Source: Porphyromonadaceae bacterium (GTDB lineage: Bacteria > Bacteroidota > Bacteroidia > Bacteroidales > Dysgonomonadaceae). Taken from it: a stretch of DNA of 42,369 bases. The stretch is taken from the NCBI GenBank assembly GCA_022840285.1, contig JALHIE010000041.1, forward strand, positions 4,027 to 46,395. The letters are read 5' to 3'. The translations under genes and the position numbers were made by a program. The notes beneath the pieces were generated by a model. That model was not told the origin of the DNA and ran no database searches. It saw only the letters and a list, made by a program, of their open reading frames with translations. Each line of letters begins with the position of its first letter. Position 1 is the stretch's first letter. Shown here one piece after another: positions 10,279-19,112 of the stretch.

Positions 10279-11298
10279 ATGAAGAGATTTACAATCTTGT
10301 CAGCTATTTTGATAGCGGTTCTCGCATCTTGTAAGAATTTCGAGATAGAACATCCTGACTTTAAATATGTATCCGGGTTTTTCCCTTATCAATATCCGGT
10401 AAGAACGTTGGTGTTGGGAGACTATATTTATGATAATACGAACGACAACAACCATAAATTTGTCATTTCGATCAGTATCGGAGGGGTTTATGCAAATGAA
10501 AAAGACCGGGCATTTAATATACAGGTAGATAATAGTTTGTGCGAAAATGTTCTCTTTTCCGAGGGAGGTGATCCCATTATCGCCATGCCCCCCAACTACT
10601 ATCAGCTAGGCGGAGGCCAAATTGTCGTTCCAAAAGGAAAGGTGAACGGAGGAGTGGAAGTTCAGTTGACAGACGCCTTTTTCAGCGATCCCAAGGCAAT
10701 AAAAAATACATATGTAGTACCTTTGCGAATAACGGGGTCAAATGACGTGGATACAATTCTTTCGGGACGGTCGCCAAATCCAAACGCGGATCCTCGTATA
10801 GCGGGAGACTGGTTGACGACTCCAAAAAATTTCACGATGTTTGCGGTTAAGTATATCAACGAGTACGACGGAAAGTATTTCAGGTACGGAAAGAGCAGCG
10901 TAAAAAACGCCTCTGGAACGATCACGGAAAATACAAACTACGATACTGAAAAATACGTTGAAAACTATCCTGTAGTGCGTTTGTCAACCACAGGTAGATA
11001 CGAGGTGGCTGTTAGTACATTCTTCCAGTCTGCGCTCATGGAAGGAGCGCTTGATCTTGTCCTTGCCTTTAATGGGAATAACTGTACCGTTTCTGCGCCA
11101 GACGGTTCACCATACACGGTAAGTGGATCCGGGCAGTTCAAGTCGAAAGAGTACAATTGGGGGAATAAGGAAAGGGATGGGATTGTGTTGACTTATCAGG
11201 TTTCAGATGGCATAAATACGTACGAAGCCAACGAAGTGCTGGTGCTTAGAGACAGACCCGTTGTTTTGGAGGTGTATTCTCCCGTAGTAAGTTTTTAA
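10279..11298 (+). CDS. DUF1735/DUF4361-type surface glycan-binding lipoprotein (SusE/F-position protein)
   Basis: This 339-residue lipoprotein (signal ILIAVLASC, lipid Cys 18) lies directly after SusD 2. The first half reads as the BT_3987-like N-terminal domain (DUF1735), with the characteristic PNYYQLGGGQIVVPKGKVNGGVEVQLTDAFF and YVVPLRI. The second half fits DUF4361, with ENYPVVRLSTTGRYEVAVSTFF. Proteins of this kind occupy the SusE/SusF position in PULs and are thought to bind glycan outside the cell. No catalytic residues are suggested. It closes the transport block, and a hairpin terminator follows at 11298-11326. Confidence 0.82.
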   Translation: MKRFTILSAILIAVLASCKNFEIEHPDFKYVSGFFPYQYPVRTLVLGDYIYDNTNDNNHKFVISISIGGVYANEKDRAFNIQVDNSLCENVLFSEGGDPIIAMPPNYYQLGGGQIVVPKGKVNGGVEVQLTDAFFSDPKAIKNTYVVPLRITGSNDVDTILSGRSPNPNADPRIAGDWLTTPKNFTMFAVKYINEYDGKYFRYGKSSVKNASGTITENTNYDTEKYVENYPVVRLSTTGRYEVAVSTFFQSALMEGALDLVLAFNGNNCTVSAPDGSPYTVSGSGQFKSKEYNWGNKERDGIVLTYQVSDGINTYEANEVLVLRDRPVVLEVYSPVVSF

Positions 11299-11326
11299 AA
11301 AGCCATACCTGATACTGGCATGGTTT
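11298..11326 (+). terminator. Hairpin terminator after the Sus block
   Basis: The arms AAAGCCAT-A-CC and GG-C-ATGGTTTT form a stem with one A-C mismatch and a 7-base loop, followed by T-rich sequence. It directly overlaps the end of the DUF1735 gene. It probably ends or attenuates Sus transcripts before the lyase genes. Confidence 0.55.
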
Positions 11327-11339
11327 TCGCATTTTTTGT

Positions 11340-11347
11340 TAACTTTG
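11340..11347 (+). promoter_or_regulatory. Bacteroidota -7 element (TAACTTTG) for the lyase genes
   Basis: TAACTTTG matches TAnnTTTG exactly and lies 23 bases before the PL12 ATG at 11371. No clear -33 TTTG is seen at the usual distance. Together with the preceding terminator it suggests the enzyme genes may be transcribed separately from the Sus block. Confidence 0.45.
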
Positions 11348-11370
11348 TGTAAGATGATGAGCAGTTGGAT

Positions 11371-13344
11371 ATGAGCAAGGTAAAGCATGTTCTTGTGATT
11401 GTTTGTTTGGTGTTGGGAGGTCAAGTGGTTGGCCGTATCAACTCCGGCAACAAAAAAGCCGGGAGCGATTACAGCTCCTTGAGTCTTTTACTCAATAGAC
11501 TCGATACGGATAGCTTGGGGCCGCAATTCCAATTGCAAACAACAGAAGATACGCGGTCGCAAGGGCTCGCCTTGTTGAACTACTTCCGGTCGAGGAGGGA
11601 TATCCACCACCCCATAAAGAGGGAGGATAAAGCCGGAAGTTTGGGGAATATCGCGTCAAAAACAGACATTGAGTTGGCAGATGACGCGTTGAAACATATC
11701 TTTGTGGGGCAACCGGCATATCCCCGTTTTTTCTGTGGAGACGATATTGATTGGGGATCACGCCCTGTTCCCGATAACGAATGGGTCTGGCAATTAAATC
11801 GGATGAATTTCTGGAATGCCATGGGCAGGGCTTACTGGCATACCGCTGATGAGCAATATGCAAAAACCTGGGGTGAGCAACTGATCGACTGGGTGAACAA
11901 AAATCCCAACGACGAGGAGCACGGGTATTCCTGGCGCTCCATAGAAGCCGGTATACGGGGCAGCAGCTGGTGCGAACTGTACCGGCGGTTTATCGATTCA
12001 CCCTCATTTACCCCGCAAGTGTTGATCACTTTCCTGAACAGCCTGCACGATCATGCCTCGTTCCTGATGACCAAATACACCACCAACAGCAACTGGGCTC
12101 TGATGGAAGCAGAGGGACTGGCAGCCATTGCCATACTCTTCCCTGAATTCAAGGATGCAAAATTATGGAGGGAAGAAGCTTTCAGAAGATTCAATATTGA
12201 AATCGACAAACAGGTGTATCCGGATGGGCACCAGAGGGAGCTGGCCATGGGATATCACGTAGGATCTATAAACTGGTTCCTTAAAACCTATGAATTGTCC
12301 AGGATGAATGGACTCGAAGATGCTTTCCCGCAAACCTATGTAAAAAAAATTGAAAAGATGTGTGAGGTGCCGATGAAATTGTGTCACCCGGATGGCACCG
12401 TAGTACAGTTCGGAGATGCCTGGACTGGAAAACCGGGACAGTACAAAAAACAATTCGCGGCATGGTCAGCGCTTTTTGACAGAAAAGATTTTTTATACCT
12501 GGCAACCAACGGAACCAGGGGGAACGCACCCGAAGAAACAGCGTTCGCCTTTCCTCAGAGTGGCTTGTACTCGATGCGGAGTAGCTGGAGCCCGGATGCC
12601 ATCTTCCTGGCGCTGAAATGTGGACCCAATGGAGGAGGGCACTCCCAACCCGATAACGGAACCTTTGATTTGTACGCGGGCGGGAGAATTCTGATGCCCG
12701 ATGCAGGGAGCTATATCTACAGCGGTGATCCGGAAGGGAGAGCCTGGTTCCGGCAAACCAAGGTTCACCAAACCCTTACGCTGAACGACCGCAATTCGGC
12801 CTATGCCCCTGCACTTCTGCATTGGAAGAGCGACAGAGATCAGGATCTGTTGGTCGTTGAGAACAAGAGCTACGATGACCTGACGCACCGACGTTCGCTG
12901 CTGTTTGTAGATAAGCGGTATTTCGTGATTATCGATGAAGCTTACGGTACTGCGGCCGGCGATGTCGGACTGCATTTCCAGCTTGCTCCCGGCGAACCGG
13001 TTGTAGACAGGAAGAATTTCTCAATACAGACCAATTATCCGGAGGGTTGGAACCTCTTCCTGCAGACCATTCGGAATTCGGGAGAAATGGAGTTTCGGGA
13101 AGAAGAGGGATGGGTCTCACATGAATATACCCTCAAAGAACCCCGGCCTGCCTTTTGTTTCCATGTCAAGAAAACCAGCAACAATCCGTTGATACGGTAT
13201 GTCACCCTATTGGTTCCCTATAAAAACGGAAAACCCGATATAAAAGTAAGAATTATCGGTGAGTCCGAAAATAAACCTTTATCTGAGGTTACGCTGGAAA
13301 TAACCGAGAATAATCACAAAAGACTGATGCAATATAATCTTTAA
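11371..13344 (+). CDS. PL12 heparinase III-like polysaccharide lyase
   Basis: This 657-residue heparinase II/III-superfamily protein has an alpha/alpha-toroid N-terminal half and a C-terminal beta-sandwich. The likely triad is Asn241 in TNSNW, Tyr295 in MGYHVG and His424 in GGGHSQPDNGTFDLY. From memory, the catalytic residues of Pedobacter heparinase III are Asn240, Tyr294 and His424, so the spacing is almost identical. GHSQPDNGTF is the PL12 signature. The first 21 residues form a signal peptide, placing the enzyme in the periplasm. ATG 11371 is preferred over a TTG two codons upstream. It cuts uronic-acid-containing chains by beta-elimination, classically low-sulfated heparan sulfate. The next lyase starts 11 bases downstream, so they share a transcript. 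Confidence 0.85.
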   Translation: MSKVKHVLVIVCLVLGGQVVGRINSGNKKAGSDYSSLSLLLNRLDTDSLGPQFQLQTTEDTRSQGLALLNYFRSRRDIHHPIKREDKAGSLGNIASKTDIELADDALKHIFVGQPAYPRFFCGDDIDWGSRPVPDNEWVWQLNRMNFWNAMGRAYWHTADEQYAKTWGEQLIDWVNKNPNDEEHGYSWRSIEAGIRGSSWCELYRRFIDSPSFTPQVLITFLNSLHDHASFLMTKYTTNSNWALMEAEGLAAIAILFPEFKDAKLWREEAFRRFNIEIDKQVYPDGHQRELAMGYHVGSINWFLKTYELSRMNGLEDAFPQTYVKKIEKMCEVPMKLCHPDGTVVQFGDAWTGKPGQYKKQFAAWSALFDRKDFLYLATNGTRGNAPEETAFAFPQSGLYSMRSSWSPDAIFLALKCGPNGGGHSQPDNGTFDLYAGGRILMPDAGSYIYSGDPEGRAWFRQTKVHQTLTLNDRNSAYAPALLHWKSDRDQDLLVVENKSYDDLTHRRSLLFVDKRYFVIIDEAYGTAAGDVGLHFQLAPGEPVVDRKNFSIQTNYPEGWNLFLQTIRNSGEMEFREEEGWVSHEYTLKEPRPAFCFHVKKTSNNPLIRYVTLLVPYKNGKPDIKVRIIGESENKPLSEVTLEITENNHKRLMQYNL

Positions 13345-13355
13345 ATAACCGTCGT

Positions 13356-15254
13356 ATGAAAACATATCTTTACCCTAAACTCCTCGCCGTACTCATTGTA
13401 TTTCTGTGTACTTGGCAGGGAAACGCTACGATGCTAACCGCACAACAGACAAAAGGCGAAGACATACCCAAACTGGAAAATCCGTTTAACCGAAAGTATC
13501 TGCAGCGTAATTTAAGAAAATCATACCCGAGATTGGTTTTAAATTCAGCCATTGAAAAAGATCTGAAGAAAAAAATAAAATCCGATCCGGTAGTTAGAAA
13601 TATGTATGCTGCGATTAAGCTGAATGCGGAATCTATCTACGATAAGCCGCTATTGCAAAGAATTCAGATTGGAAGAAGGCTGCTCAGCGTTTCCCGGGAG
13701 ATGCTCTATCGGGTAAATATGCTGGGGATGGTCTACCGGATGGAAAAAGATCCGGCAGTGCTGAAAAGGCTGAATGACGAGATGGTGGCTGTCTGCAATT
13801 TCACAGATTGGAACCCATCTCATTATCTCGATGTGGCGGAGATGTCCTTGGCTGTAGCACTGGCACTCGACTGGACAATGGGAGATTTACCAAAAACAAC
13901 CGAGGAGCTGGCGATACAATCTCTGATCGAAAAAGGGATCAAACCCAGCTGGCCCGAAAGCGGAAAAAATCCGGGCTGGGCTTATGGTAACAACAACTGG
14001 AATCAGGTTTGTAATGGAGGTATGATTGCGGCATCCATCGCAATTGCAGAGAGAGATCCCGATCTGGCAGCCAAAACCATCTCGAGGGCACTGGACGGAA
14101 TTCCTCATTCTCTGGTTGAATACATGCCAGACGGTGTTTATCCGGAAGGATCTACCTACTGGGGTTACGGCACCGGTTTTTCGGTCATCACCATTGCCAT
14201 GTTGGAAAGTGCTTTCGGAAGAGATTTCGGACACAGTGATTATCCCGGATTCAAGGAAAGTGCCCTCTTCCGGGTGCTGTGCAACGCTCCTTCGGGCTGG
14301 TATTATAATTTTGCCGACTGCGGCGATAAAAGAGGAGTAAATGGTGATGCCACACTCGCCTGGTTTGCCAGTAAGACAGGAAACAAGGCTTTTTTCGAGA
14401 AAGAACGATTTTTGATGCCTGTTGACCAGATGAGCAGACTGGGCCGTCTGGACGGAGCAGCACTGGTATGGATTTCACAATACAAAGAAAAAGAAGACAT
14501 AAAGATTCCTACTGCCTGGAAAGGAGAGGGAGCCAATCCGGTCGTGATCTTCACCGGTGAAAGCAATGATCCGCATCACTATTATTTTGGCGGAAAAGGA
14601 GGCCGGGGCACAGTAAACCACGGCAACATGGACGGTGGATCATTTATTTTTGAACTGAACGGTGTCCGCTGGGTGGTTGATCCGGGAAATCAGGACTACA
14701 ACGACCTGGAACAGACCGGATTTGATTTGTGGGGCAAATGTCAGGAATGTGAACGATGGACTCTGCTCACCAAAAATAACTTTGGACACAGCACACTCAC
14801 CCTGAATAATGAACTTCATCAAGTTGACGGATTGGCCACCATAAAGGATTTCAAAGGCGGAAATAATCCAGAGGCGACCTTCGAGCTGACACCGGCATTT
14901 CATGGCCTGCTAAAGAGTGCACAAAGAAAATTCAGGAAAGACTCACCAGCCTCTCTTACCGTGGAAGACCTGATAGAAGTGTCGGATTCCGCAAAGCTTA
15001 TCACCTGGCAGTTGATGACTACTGCCGATGTGGAACTGACGAAAGAGGGAGCCATTCTCAGACAAGACAACAAAAGTCTGAAGATCGAAAATCTCTCACA
15101 CCCCGGTTTATCCATGTCGGTGGTCTCACTCGATCCGGCACCTTTAAAGTTGGACCGTCAGATAAAAGGACTGAAACGGGTTGAATTAAGAATTCCCGCC
15201 TGGACCATCGAAAACGACAAGACCGTCATCCGGGTGAGACTTGTGGAAAATTAA
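13356..15254 (+). CDS. Heparinase II/III-superfamily lyase (paralog A)
   Basis: The product is a 632-residue secreted protein (signal about 1-29) of the heparinase II/III superfamily. The probable catalytic positions are Asn214 in GNNNWNQVCNGG, a Tyr in YPEGSTYWGYGTGF and His422 in VNHGNMDGGSF, followed by the sheet strand VRWVVDPGNQDY. It shares these blocks, and also GRRLLSVSRE and DWNPSHYLDVAEM, with the gene at 23294, so the two are paralogs. They are far more alike than either is to the PL12 gene. The exact polysaccharide lyase family could not be fixed by reading alone. It is expected to act in the periplasm on the same acidic glycan. GH88 follows after about 90 bases. Confidence 0.8.
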   Translation: MKTYLYPKLLAVLIVFLCTWQGNATMLTAQQTKGEDIPKLENPFNRKYLQRNLRKSYPRLVLNSAIEKDLKKKIKSDPVVRNMYAAIKLNAESIYDKPLLQRIQIGRRLLSVSREMLYRVNMLGMVYRMEKDPAVLKRLNDEMVAVCNFTDWNPSHYLDVAEMSLAVALALDWTMGDLPKTTEELAIQSLIEKGIKPSWPESGKNPGWAYGNNNWNQVCNGGMIAASIAIAERDPDLAAKTISRALDGIPHSLVEYMPDGVYPEGSTYWGYGTGFSVITIAMLESAFGRDFGHSDYPGFKESALFRVLCNAPSGWYYNFADCGDKRGVNGDATLAWFASKTGNKAFFEKERFLMPVDQMSRLGRLDGAALVWISQYKEKEDIKIPTAWKGEGANPVVIFTGESNDPHHYYFGGKGGRGTVNHGNMDGGSFIFELNGVRWVVDPGNQDYNDLEQTGFDLWGKCQECERWTLLTKNNFGHSTLTLNNELHQVDGLATIKDFKGGNNPEATFELTPAFHGLLKSAQRKFRKDSPASLTVEDLIEVSDSAKLITWQLMTTADVELTKEGAILRQDNKSLKIENLSHPGLSMSVVSLDPAPLKLDRQIKGLKRVELRIPAWTIENDKTVIRVRLVEN

Positions 15255-15340
15255 ACAAAAAAATACGAACGAACAAAGAGTCTGCCACGCCATCGTGTAC
15301 GGCAGGCCGACAAAAAGACCAGGATGACAGTACCCGTCCC

Positions 15341-16441
15341 GTGGAAGAAACCGTATCTTTTGCCGCGGGGCAATATTCGCGCATGCTCGATAAGGTGGAA
15401 GACTCGTCGAGGATCGTCAATCCCAAATCTTTTATTGACGGGAAGATGAAATATATTCCTCCGCAGGAATGGACTTCCGGTTTCTTTCCGGGAAGCCTCT
15501 GGTACCTGTACGAATTGACGGGAGATGAGAAATGGAAACCGATGGCCGTCAAATATACCGAAGCGCTGGATACCATCCAGTATTATACCGGCAATCACGA
15601 TGTGGGATTCATGATCTATTGCAGCTACGGAAACGGACTTCGTTTAGCTGGAACTGAAGCTTACAAGGAAGTTATTCTGAATGCAGCAAAATCACTCTCA
15701 ACCCGCTATATCCCAGAAGCAGGTATTATCCAGTCGTGGAATGCAAACAAATCGAAAGACTGGGAATGCCCGGTGATTATCGACAACATGATGAACCTGG
15801 AACTGCTGTTCGAAGCAACAAAACTCTCCGGTGACTCCTCTTTTTACCGCATCGCTGTTACCCATGCCGACAATACCATCAGGAACCATTACCGTCCCGA
15901 CTACAGTACCTGGCACGTGATCGATTACAGCAAAAGTGACGGAAGCGTCCGGCACAGGAATACCCACCAGGGATATTCCGATGAAAGCGCCTGGGCCAGA
16001 GGACAATCTTGGGGTATTTATGGATACATCCTCTGCTACCGGGAGACGGGTGACCGGAAATACCTGGACCAGGCGGAGAAAGCGCTGAGTTTCATCGCCA
16101 ACCACCCCAATTATCCCGAAGACGGCGTTCCCTATTGGGATTATGATGCACCCGATATCCCGCATACATACCGCGATGCTTCTGCGGGCGCAATCCTGGC
16201 ATCGGCCCTGTACGAGCTGTCGGCCTACTCCGATAAAACGGACTACAAGGCCTGGGCGGACAGGATCGTTGCTTCCCTGGCCAGTCCGGCCTACCTTGCC
16301 CCGCTGGGGGAAAACGGCGATTTCCTGCTGATGCACTCGGTCGGTAGCCTTCCCCACAACTCGGAGGTGGATGTTCCGCTGAATTACGCCGACTATTATT
16401 TTCTGGAAGCATTGAAACGCAAGAGGGACCTGGAGAAATAG
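15341..16441 (+). CDS. GH88 unsaturated glucuronyl hydrolase, signal peptide apparently missing
   Basis: The 366-residue product is a GH88 enzyme with an (alpha/alpha)6 barrel that hydrates and removes the 4,5-unsaturated uronic acid left by lyases. Catalytic aspartates are in HDVGFM (Asp87) and in VIIDNMMNLELLFEA (Asp148); from memory these match Asp88 and Asp149 of Bacillus UGL. No ATG lies in frame. GTG 15341 is the first usable start, and the same frame is open upstream to the previous gene, reading TPSCTAGRQKDQDD without any hydrophobic stretch. Bacteroidota relatives normally carry a signal or lipoprotein peptide, so the 5' end looks eroded. Enzyme from this start would stay in the cytoplasm. 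Confidence 0.85.
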   Translation: MEETVSFAAGQYSRMLDKVEDSSRIVNPKSFIDGKMKYIPPQEWTSGFFPGSLWYLYELTGDEKWKPMAVKYTEALDTIQYYTGNHDVGFMIYCSYGNGLRLAGTEAYKEVILNAAKSLSTRYIPEAGIIQSWNANKSKDWECPVIIDNMMNLELLFEATKLSGDSSFYRIAVTHADNTIRNHYRPDYSTWHVIDYSKSDGSVRHRNTHQGYSDESAWARGQSWGIYGYILCYRETGDRKYLDQAEKALSFIANHPNYPEDGVPYWDYDAPDIPHTYRDASAGAILASALYELSAYSDKTDYKAWADRIVASLASPAYLAPLGENGDFLLMHSVGSLPHNSEVDVPLNYADYYFLEALKRKRDLEK

Positions 16442-16450
16442 ACGCACGCA

Positions 16451-17780
16451 ATGAAAATTTGGTTGTTCCTTTTTTCACTCTTTTTATGTAGTGCAACATT
16501 TGTTGCCCGGAGTCAATTTGATGGATATAAGGGCATCTGGTTTGAACTCGATCAAAAATACGAACAGGGCGATAAGTACTCGGGGGCCTTATCTACCTAC
16601 ACTGCCAAACACATGCCTTTGGCGGTGTATTCCGCTGAAGCCGACAAGACTTTTTTCGTATATGGTGGCACCACCGGCGAAACGGAGCGTTACCTGCTTT
16701 GCATGATCGGATATTTTGACCATGAAACCGGAATGGTGCCGAGACCTACCGTGGTATATAGGGCATATCTGGGTATTCATCAGCGGGCGTGGACAGAAGC
16801 GCCCCGGATTTAAATACAGGAGTAAACTTCCGTACAATATCGATGGCTTCGACGAAATAAGTACAGAAGAGATGACCTATCCACAACCCTGGAACACAGC
16901 TCTGGGCTATTTTCACTTTTTCACAAAATATAAGGGAAACCGATTGCTTTACTTCGAGACCAGTAACGATGGTATTCACTGGTCGGAAGATCAGCTGCTT
17001 GCTGCCATACCGCAAAAAGAAGGAGAACAGGCGGGACATTATCAGGTTAGCGGACTTTACGATAACCGGATACTGGGGACTTTTTTCAATCGTCATCCCA
17101 ACGGAGATGTAGACAAGAGAACAGATCTCTACTATATAGAAACCTCCGATCTGGGTAAGACGTGGAACGATGTACAAAAAAGGACACTTCAGATTCCGTT
17201 GCTGCAAAAAGAGAACACGGCATTGGTAATCGATTATCAGTCAAAGCACAAGAATGTATATGTAAAAGACATGGATTTCGATAAAAAAGGAAATCCGATC
17301 TGCCTGTATGTCAGAAGCAACGGTCATAAGCCCGGGCCGGTAAGCGGTCCATACGAGTGGTGTATAACCCGCTGGGATGGCAAGGAATGGCACACGGATG
17401 TAATCACTGAGTCTGATCACAACTACGACATGGGCAGTTTGTTTATTGCGGACAAGGGGTGGAGGGTTGTAGCACCCACTGCTCCTGGCCCGCAAGTATG
17501 GGGTGTAGGAGGGGAGGTGGAGATATGGTCTTCTACTGATAAAGGTATACACTGGAAAAAGAGGAGAACCGTCACTTCAAACAGTCGTTTCAATCACGCA
17601 TATATACGCCGCCCCTTACACTTCAAAGCGCCATTTTGTTTCTTCTGGTCGGACGGTGATGCTCATCGTTTCAGCAAGTCACAACTTTACTTTGGTGATT
17701 TCAAAGGAAATGTATGGCAAAGTCATGCGAAAAAATTCATTGTCACTCATATTCTTGTTCATACTGATTGTTTCAGGTAA
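16451..17780 (+). pseudogene. BNR-4 family beta-propeller protein, broken by an internal deletion and frameshift
   Basis: The first frame (16451-16813) has a signal peptide (MKIWLFLFSLFLCSATFVARS) and the start of a BNR-4 protein (DGYKGIWFELDQKYEQGDKYSG, FVYGGTTGE, ETGMVPRPTVVY). At about 16758 the homologous sequence jumps frame into IWVFISGRGQKRPGFKYRS and runs to 17780. The usual segment between those blocks, containing a DDPHDNPS-type motif, is absent, so about 20 codons plus a frame change were lost. The C-terminus is also odd: after FGDFKGNVWQ it reads straight into the signal-peptide region of the next gene (ATG 17725), a 56-base overlap. Relatives are seven-bladed propellers that include PL25 ulvan lyases and possibly related GH145 enzymes. 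The activity of this copy cannot be assigned. Confidence 0.78.
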
Positions 17781-19064
17781 AGTATGTGCTCAGGGTTGGC
17801 GCGATATGAAAACAGTGGAAGATGTTTGCATGGCGTATCCCGATTGTACCCTCCTGCTGGATTATTATCAAAACAGTACTCATGCGCAACATTTAAGGGA
17901 AAAAACACCTGCTCTCTCCGAAAAGACGGAAGCTGAAGCCGATTCCATTCTCAATAATATTTTTGTCATACAGAATGTGGGAGGTGTTGTCCCTTGGGGA
18001 GAAGACGGCCACCGCGACTGGCATTACAGAGGTCCGAATAACGACCGGGAATGGGCTTGGCTCTCCAACCGGCACAGCCAATTAAGTCATGTTTTTGACG
18101 TCTATCTCGAGACCGGGAATCCCAAATATGCCATCTATGTGGACGAGTTCCTGCGTGATTTTATCATCAAAAGTATGCCTTACCCCGGTGTGAAAGGAAG
18201 TGACGCTGTATGGAGAGGACTTGAAGTGAGTTTCCGCTCAAAGGTCTGGTCCCGGATTTTCTATGGTTTGCTGCAATGTGAATACCTGCAACCTTCAACC
18301 CGTCTGCTGATGCTAAGCAGTATTCCCCATCATGCGCACTACAACCGTTATTTTCATAGCAACAACAACTGGCTTACCATGGAAATATCGGCATTGGCCA
18401 CCGTGGTCACAAACTTTCCGGAGTATAAGGATGCGGAGGAGTGGTTAAATTACTCCATAGACACCATGGCGGAAAGTATGAAAAATCAGGCCTATCCCGA
18501 TGGCGTGCAAACAGAACTGACCTCGCATTATCACAACGTCTCTTTGAGCAATTTTGATCTGTTCAAGGAGATATGTGACCGGGCAGGCAAACCACTGCCT
18601 CCCTTTTTTAACAGGACACTTGAAGCGATGTATGCCTATATCGCTCATGCCGTACGACCCGATGGCAACCGGATTCTGAATAATGACGGCGACCTGGGCA
18701 GCGATCGGTCCCTGATCCTGAAAGGAGCGCAAACATATGATAAACCCGGATGGAAATACATTGTGACAAATGGGAAATCAGGTATAAAGCCCACTGACGG
18801 CCCTTCTTACCTCTAATCAAAGGGCAGGAAGAACCTGAAATTCAGGGATGGTACAGCAAAGAATACAATGAGTTTGAACCCAATGTGACTTCCGTGTATA
18901 CAACACAAATCAAATCAGACAGTAAGCTTGTATGGCTTTTATTTTCTTCCGAAAAGGTTGAAACAGGTATCCGGGCTGAAATCATTTCTGAATCCCCAAA
19001 AGGAGTAAAAGTGAGCGTGACGGATCAAAAAGAAAATAAGTGGAATGTGACTGTTCCGCTGTAA
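17725..19064 (+). pseudogene. Heparinase II/III-superfamily lyase missing its C-terminal catalytic half
   Basis: Start at ATG 17725 gives the signal peptide MRKNSLSLIFLFILIVSG. The alpha-toroid domain follows, with a probable catalytic Asn215 in HSNNNW and Tyr in TSHYHNVS, and runs on to RPDGNRILNNDGD and GPSYL, where a stop occurs at 18814-18816. In the next frame a C-terminal tail of the same family resumes at about 18813 (LIKGQEEPEIQGWYSKEYNEFEPN) and runs to VTVPL at 19064. What is missing between them is roughly 200 codons of the beta-sheet domain, including the GHxHND-type catalytic His block. The lesion is therefore an internal deletion that also shifted frame. It should be inactive as a lyase. 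Confidence 0.82.
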
Positions 19065-19112
19065 GCGTGCCTGTCTTTTATTAACGAACACTGTATAGAA
19101 AAAACTTTAAAT

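Noticed and set aside
15698..16447. Minus-strand open frame of about 249 codons opposite GH88
   Set aside because: GH88 has full catalytic motifs on the plus strand; the antisense frame has none.
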